Positions 4,733 to 7,613 of a stretch of 7,613 nucleotides of DNA are shown here, one piece after another (the stretch's first letter is position 1; every line of letters begins with the position of its first letter). The notes below the pieces were generated by a model. The model did no database searches and was not told the origin of the DNA. It worked only from the letters and a program-made list of their open reading frames with translations. The stretch spans positions 1 through 7,613 of the forward strand of contig JBBRTW010000365.1 of NCBI GenBank assembly GCA_038244055.1, given 5' to 3'. Source of the stretch: DASPKW01 sp038244055 (GTDB lineage Bacteria > Planctomycetota > Phycisphaerae > Tepidisphaerales > Tepidisphaeraceae). The position numbers and the translations under genes are program-made.

Positions 4733-5998
4733 CTACCGCTTCTGCTCAAACAACCACTTGATCATCTCCGGCTCCGAATACGCCTTGTCCCACGAATTAT
4801 GCCCCACGCCCGGATACTCCGTGTATTTGGGCGATCCGCCCGCCTTCTTCAGCGCATCGATCATGTTCCGCGAGCGCTCGGTGGGCACGGTCTTGTCCGC
4901 CCCGCCGTGGAAGCACCAGATGGGGATATCCTTCACGGCCGGCGCGGTCGATTCATCCGCGCCGCCGCAGACGGGCACGGCCGCCGCGAAGAGCCTGGGA
5001 TACCGCGCGATCACATCCCACGTTCCGTATCCTCCCATCGACAGGCCGGTGATGTAGAGCCGCGAATCATCGACACTGAATTCCTTGCCGAGCTTGTCCA
5101 TCGCCGACAGCGCCAATCGCAGCGGAATGCTCGGCGATTTCGGCAAGCTCCCGGCCCGCGCGCCCCAATCGACCTGGCTCCAGCGGAAGTCGAACTGGTC
5201 ATCCACATCCAAGGCGATCGCGTGTGAATTCCCCTGCGAAGTCGAGCGGAATTCGAATTCGAGAACCGAGTCCGAGGCGACGGTAAAGTCGAACGCGGCC
5301 TTGGCGCGCATGTCGGCCGTCAGCGTGATGGTCGTGCCATCCTCCGAAACCGCGAGTTTGCCTTTGCCCTCTTTCTTGTCGAAGGCGAGCTTGCGAAGAT
5401 CGAGGGGCGCGCCGGCCTGCCCTTTGGCATGCACTGATATATTTCGGAACTCGCCTTGCGCGGGCGCGGCATTCGGCGGCGCGATCGCGCCGGCGGCGGG
5501 TTTACCGGCCGGGGCGTTGATCACCATCAGCCGCGTCTTGGCCCCGCCCGGCAGTTTCGCGAGTTCGATCTTGTATGACTTCCACTCCCCGGCCGATTTC
5601 GCGTAATCGTTGTACGTCTGCTCGTATTCCTTCGAGGTTCCGTAGACCTGAAACGCCAGCCGGCCGCCGGGGCACTGCGGGGCAATCACGAAACAGGGAT
5701 GCTCCTTCTGCACCGCTTCGGTGGTGAAATGCAGGGCATCGCGCACCTGCGCGGTGTTATTGCTCCCGCGCTCGCCCGCGCCGTGGAGGAAGAGAATGAC
5801 CGGGTATTTCTTGCCCGCATCGTACCCGGCCGGCTTGAAGAGGCGGTAGTTCAGCACATTGCCATCGGCATCCTTCTCCTGCCGCGCCTCAAAATCCTTG
5901 GCGGTTGCATCGGCCGAGCAGGCAACGCTCGTAAGAAGGGTGAGAGACAGCGCCATTGCGCCGGCGACAATAAGAACACGGGCCGAATGATCGAGCAT
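4733..5998 (-). CDS. Secreted alpha/beta-hydrolase esterase with inserted beta-rich domain
   Basis: This 421-residue protein starts with a signal peptide (about 1-29, with the hydrophobic run VLIVAGAMALSLTLLTSVA). The hydrolase fold begins at NYRLFKPAGYDAGKKYPVILFLHGAGERG (50-78, oxyanion loop HGAG). It breaks at QCPGGR (108-113) and resumes at WSQVDWGARAG (273-283). The nucleophile is S320 in GLSMGG, the acid probably D368 in HGGAD, and the base H400 in GVGHNSWD. It resembles the feruloyl/acetyl-esterase or PHB-depolymerase-like group common in polysaccharide loci. Without residues 114-272 it would be about 262 residues, normal for the family. AAGGAG lies 6 nt before the ATG at 5998. The frame stays open to 6352, but that part translates repeats and is rejected. 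It is the first gene of a likely operon with GH16. The substrate is probably an ester-linked group on a polysaccharide (inference). Confidence 0.88.
   Translation of the reverse strand: MLDHSARVLIVAGAMALSLTLLTSVACSADATAKDFEARQEKDADGNVLNYRLFKPAGYDAGKKYPVILFLHGAGERGSNNTAQVRDALHFTTEAVQKEHPCFVIAPQCPGGRLAFQVYGTSKEYEQTYNDYAKSAGEWKSYKIELAKLPGGAKTRLMVINAPAGKPAAGAIAPPNAAPAQGEFRNISVHAKGQAGAPLDLRKLAFDKKEGKGKLAVSEDGTTITLTADMRAKAAFDFTVASDSVLEFEFRSTSQGNSHAIALDVDDQFDFRWSQVDWGARAGSLPKSPSIPLRLALSAMDKLGKEFSVDDSRLYITGLSMGGYGTWDVIARYPRLFAAAVPVCGGADESTAPAVKDIPIWCFHGGADKTVPTERSRNMIDALKKAGGSPKYTEYPGVGHNSWDKAYSEPEMIKWLFEQKR
5183..5659 (-). other. Inserted, apparently circularly permuted beta-sandwich domain within the esterase
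   Basis: Residues 114-272 interrupt the esterase between QCPGGR and WSQVDWG. They resemble, from memory, a secreted module of planctomycetes and cyanobacteria. Its usual order is 'SEDGTTLTLTG...VLEFDFKS.S.GEIHGIGFD.D', then 'F.LYGTQ...Y...W..Y.I.VG...F.NVRVY'. Here the second half comes first (LAFQVYGTS... to GEFRNISVH, 114-190). A linker follows (191-215), then the first half (LAVSEDGTTITLTADM... to SHAIALDVDDQFDFR, 215-272). This is the order expected if the natural N- and C-termini were joined and the chain opened at the VDDQFDFR/LAFQVYG loop. The module may bind carbohydrate (inference). Confidence 0.6.
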
Positions 5999-6004
5999 GC
6001 GATT

Positions 6005-6010
6005 CTCCTT
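6005..6010 (-). promoter_or_regulatory. Ribosome binding site (AAGGAG) deciding the esterase start
   Basis: AAGGAG on the minus strand ends 6 nt before the ATG at 5998. A signal peptide follows at once, so this start is preferred over upstream ATGs up to 6352. A small hairpin (cccgc 6027-6031 / gcggg 6037-6041, 5-nt loop) lies in the leader just upstream. Confidence 0.85.
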
Positions 6011-6046
6011 GGGGATGCGTATGTTACCCGCTTTGGGCGGGAGATG

Positions 6047-6054
6047 TTTATAAT
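6047..6054 (-). promoter_or_regulatory. Possible -10 region (ATTATAAA) for the esterase-GH16 operon
   Basis: On the minus strand ATTATAAA contains TATAAA (6052 down to 6047), the only AT-rich block near the esterase start, about 49 nt upstream of the ATG. No good -35 box lies at 16-18 nt. The same bases read TATAAT on the plus strand, but no gene lies within 330 nt in that direction. Confidence 0.3.
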
Positions 6055-6108
6055 GTCCGAATCTGGAGACCACTCGGGTGCCATTTGGGTATCGCATGAG
6101 TGCCATCT

Positions 6109-6276
6109 GGGTGCCACGGCCAAGCGCGTGACGACATTCGCGTACTGAAACGGAAATCGCTTGGCCGTGCCGTTCGGTAAGTGAGCGGCAGCGATCAGCA
6201 CGGGTGCCACGGCCAAGCGCCTGACGACCCTCGCGTACTGAAACGGTAATCGCTTGGCCGTGCCGTTCGGTAAGTG
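6109..6276. repeat. Two 75-nt direct repeats, each a hairpin
   Basis: Copies at 6109-6183 and 6202-6276 match at 71 of 75 positions. Each has 12-nt arms cacggccaagcg and cgcttggccgtg (6115-6126/6158-6169 and 6208-6219/6251-6262) separated by exactly 31 nt. The mismatches between copies all fall in the loop. Upstream at about 6079-6112 gtgccat(t/c)tgggt occurs twice, which may be a remnant of the same family. The repeats lie in the 390-bp gap between the divergent esterase and 6389 genes (5999-6388). No gene is seen in that gap. Confidence 0.92.
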
Positions 6277-6293
6277 GCGCGAATCGCGCGAAG

Positions 6294-6348
6294 CACGGCC
6301 ATGCGATAACGTCTGTCGTATTCGAAATTCGCCCGGCGCATGACCGTG
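6294..6348. repeat. Third, diverged hairpin of the same geometry
   Basis: Arms cacggccatgcg (6294-6305) and cgcatgaccgtg (6337-6348) pair at 11 of 12 positions around a 31-nt loop, the same arm and loop lengths as the two repeats upstream. The loop sequence is different. One A-T pair of the other copies is T-A here, which keeps pairing; one C-A mismatch is present. It ends 40 nt before the ATG at 6389. Confidence 0.7.
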
Positions 6349-6377
6349 GCACTCAGGATCAATATCCGCCCATTCAC

Positions 6378-6382
6378 GAGGA
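6378..6382 (+). promoter_or_regulatory. Ribosome binding site (GAGGA) for the gene at 6389
   Basis: GAGGA ends 6 nt before the ATG at 6389, and a signal peptide follows directly, which fixes the start. Confidence 0.65.
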
Positions 6383-6388
6383 ACCACC

Positions 6389-6988
6389 ATGAAGCTCGCC
6401 ATCATCCTGATCGCATGCCTCGCGTTCTCCGCAACGGTCCGCGCCGCCGACGCGCCCAAAACAGATGCGCCAAAAACCGACGCCCCAAAACCCGAGGCGC
6501 CCAAGGATCCAAAGCCCGACGCCCTCAAGCCTCCCGCCAAGCCCGGCCCCGAATCCTCCGGCCTCGAAGTCATCATCAAATCCGCCAAGGTCGATTTCAT
6601 CGGCCTGCGCAAACCACTCCCCGGCGGCGGCTTCGATGATTTCACCTCCGATCAGAAGCTCCTCCTCATCACCCTCACCATCACCAACAAGGGACAGAAG
6701 GAGATCACCTATAAATCGTTCAACGGCACGGCCGATGGGAAAGACGATCGGGCCGCGCTCTACACCACGACCAAAAAGTTCCTCCCCCTGGCCAATTTCG
6801 GCGAGTTCGAAGTGGCCGAAGCCCTCAAGCAGGCGACCCTCAAGCCGGGCGACAGCGTGACCGACCTTCTGGCCTTCATGGCCCCGCCGGCGGATATCAA
6901 GGTGGATGTGCTGATGCTCCCGGCCAAGAATCACGGCGACCCCGGGTATTGGAAATTGCCGTTGAAGATCGAAGAGGAACCGAAGTAG
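6389..6988 (+). CDS. Secreted protein with DAPK-repeat linker and beta-rich domain
   Basis: This 199-residue protein has a clean signal peptide (MKLAIILIACLAFSATVRAA, 1-20, cleavage probably after VRAA). Residues 21-55 form a proline/lysine linker with DAPKTDAPKTDAPKPEAPK repeats, likely extended and exposed. The folded part (about 58-195) is beta-rich: SSGLEVIIKSAKVDFIGL, then LLLITLTITNKGQKEITYKSF, then a LKPGDSVTDLLAFMAP strand pair. This pattern recalls the immunoglobulin-like DUF4352 group, in which 'L.I.L.I.N.G' and '..PG......L.F..P' recur, but the match is only by eye. The function is unknown. It is divergent from the esterase and convergent with the winged-helix gene, 18 bp away, with no visible terminator between them. 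The base composition fits its neighbours. Confidence 0.82.
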   Translation: MKLAIILIACLAFSATVRAADAPKTDAPKTDAPKPEAPKDPKPDALKPPAKPGPESSGLEVIIKSAKVDFIGLRKPLPGGGFDDFTSDQKLLLITLTITNKGQKEITYKSFNGTADGKDDRAALYTTTKKFLPLANFGEFEVAEALKQATLKPGDSVTDLLAFMAPPADIKVDVLMLPAKNHGDPGYWKLPLKIEEEPK

Positions 6989-7006
6989 GGGCCAGGAATA
7001 TTTCGA

Positions 7007-7363
7007 TCAATCCACCCAATCATCCCTGTGATGAATCACATCCGGCCGCTGCTGCGTCTCGGGCGCGAGCGATGCGTGATCCGGATGCATCTGCACCGCC
7101 TGAAGCAGCGCGTTGACGTGCTCGGTAAGCCGTTGCCGCCCTTCCTGAGTCAATTCAAACGTGGTGACCGGTTTGCCTTCCCGAAATGCTTTTTCGATAT
7201 CGATCAGCCCCGCCGTTTTCAGCCGCCGGGCGTGGGCCGAAAGGTTCCCATCGGTCAGGCGCGTCACCTTGCGGAGACGGACGAACTCCTGCCGATTCTC
7301 AACCGCCAGGGCGGTGAGGATGCGCAATCGGCCGGCGTTGGCGACCAGCGTGTCAAAGGACAT
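7007..7363 (-). CDS. Winged-helix transcriptional regulator (PF13601-type)
   Basis: This 118-residue protein matches the small winged-helix family related to MarR/ArsR regulators (HTH_34, PF13601). Helix 1 is LVANAGRLRILTALAVENRQEFVRL. The recognition region is RKVTRLTDGNLSAHARRLKTAGLIDIEKAF (about 31-60), and the wing is REGKPVTTFELTQEGRQRL (61-79). The last 25 residues (PDHASLAPETQQRPDVIHHRDDWVD) look disordered. It has no sensor domain and no cysteine cluster, so the family's usual role as a dimeric DNA-binding repressor is inferred. No Shine-Dalgarno precedes the ATG at 7363; a weak GATAAC at 7370-7375 would imply a nearly leaderless transcript. The upstream region holds palindrome-rich repeats (7384-7585), a possible place for an operator but also simply repeats. 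Targets are unknown. Confidence 0.88.
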   Translation of the reverse strand: MSFDTLVANAGRLRILTALAVENRQEFVRLRKVTRLTDGNLSAHARRLKTAGLIDIEKAFREGKPVTTFELTQEGRQRLTEHVNALLQAVQMHPDHASLAPETQQRPDVIHHRDDWVD

Positions 7364-7383
7364 GCAGGTGTTATCGGACGGAA

Positions 7384-7585
7384 GGCGGGGAAAACTAAAA
7401 ACGAAACCGTTAAGGAATGGCGCGAGTAGACGAATGGCGCGAGGTTGGCGCTTAGCGTTCGGAGCGGCGAACTAGCGCCGGGATGGCGGGGAAAACTAAA
7501 CACCACCCCGTTAGGCACGGCGGCGATTTGACTATTGGCGCGTGTTCGCCGCGCCGCTGGCTACGCGCCTAACGCGCGCCGGTCC
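7384..7585. repeat. Two diverged ~101-nt tandem repeats rich in palindromes
   Basis: The block ggcggggaaaactaaa occurs at 7384-7399 and 7485-7500, offset 101. Similarity continues after it (ccgtta..g, ggcg..ga, ggcgcg) to a shared gcgccgg near 7475-7481 and 7576-7582. The first copy holds a hairpin: ggcgct 7447-7452 with agcgcc 7474-7479, and inside it gttcg 7457-7461 with cgaac 7468-7472. The second has nested arms cgttaggc 7509-7516 / gcctaacg 7567-7574 and gcggcga 7520-7526 / tcgccgc 7546-7552. No gene is seen in 7364-7613. Confidence 0.6.
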
Positions 7586-7613
7586 GTTATTGTCGCCGTC
7601 TATATTCAAAATG

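Noticed and set aside
6049..6054. Perfect TATAAT on the plus strand as a promoter for the gene at 6389.
   Set aside because: It lies about 335 nt upstream with three hairpins in between and no -35 box at 17 nt. The same bases serve better as a minus-strand -10 for the nearby esterase.
6109..6276. Direct repeats suggesting a CRISPR array.
   Set aside because: There are only two copies of 75 nt with an 18-nt gap, each an internal hairpin with a long loop, and no cas genes. This does not fit CRISPR repeat or spacer sizes.
5999..6352. N-terminal extension of the esterase frame up to an ATG at 6352.
   Set aside because: The extension translates the tandem hairpin repeats (LTERHGQAI twice). The start at 5998 has AAGGAG at 6 nt and an immediate signal peptide.
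7509..7574. GTTAGGC (7510-7516) and GCCTAAC (7567-7573) match integron attC core patterns GTTRRRY and RYYYAAC.
   Set aside because: A single attC has RYYYAAC first and GTTRRRY last; here the order is reversed and no partner motif is found at proper spacing upstream. No integrase or cassette gene is visible. Treated as an ordinary palindrome.

Overview
The window looks like chromosomal DNA from a GC-rich member of the PVC group, most likely a planctomycete (Planctomycetota, perhaps Phycisphaerae-like). That placement is inferred from four things: an ECF-type sigma factor with a transmembrane tail, a REP-associated-transposase-like family I associate with planctomycetes, the dispersed palindrome cacgggcatcttgcccgtg, and secreted polysaccharide-active enzymes. 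Many genes lack a visible Shine-Dalgarno, which also fits. No rRNA, tRNA or CRISPR array was seen.

Layout, left to right. (1) 1-202: the 3' end of an IS4-like transposase, then a hairpin with 7-nt tandem repeats. (2) 402-950: a small membrane-anchored protein of unknown function. (3) 1027-1211: a long imperfect inverted repeat whose right arm supplies the stop codon of the next gene. (4) 1205-2020, minus: an ECF-like sigma factor with its own C-terminal membrane segment. (5) 2055-3043: a unit that resembles a REPtron. Two tandem copies of a palindromic repeat lie on the left and one inverted copy on the right, bracketing a Y1/RAYT-like transposase gene. (6) 3103-3639: a YkgJ-type cysteine-cluster protein. 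(7) 3634-3763: a paired palindromic element that fills the gap between two convergent genes. (8) 5998-3766, minus: a two-gene cluster for secreted polysaccharide processing. It has an alpha/beta-hydrolase esterase with a foreign beta-rich domain inserted in it, then a GH16 glycoside hydrolase 34 bp downstream. (9) 5999-6388: a divergent intergenic region carrying three hairpins of the same geometry. (10) 6389-6988: a secreted protein with a proline/lysine-rich linker and a beta-rich domain. (11) 7363-7007, minus: a winged-helix regulator of the PF13601 type. (12) 7384-7585: two diverged tandem copies of a ~101-nt palindrome-rich repeat.

Functionally, the esterase and GH16 probably act together on an extracellular polysaccharide. 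The sigma factor and winged-helix protein are local regulators whose targets cannot be read here. The rest is shaped by repeats: at least five unrelated palindromic families occupy nearly every intergenic space, two of them supply stop codons to flanking genes, and one brackets a transposase that could mobilise it.

The strongest candidates for something new are the esterase, whose inserted domain appears circularly permuted; the transposase with its inverted variable-loop repeats; and the three-hairpin array, which shows a base-pair-preserving substitution.
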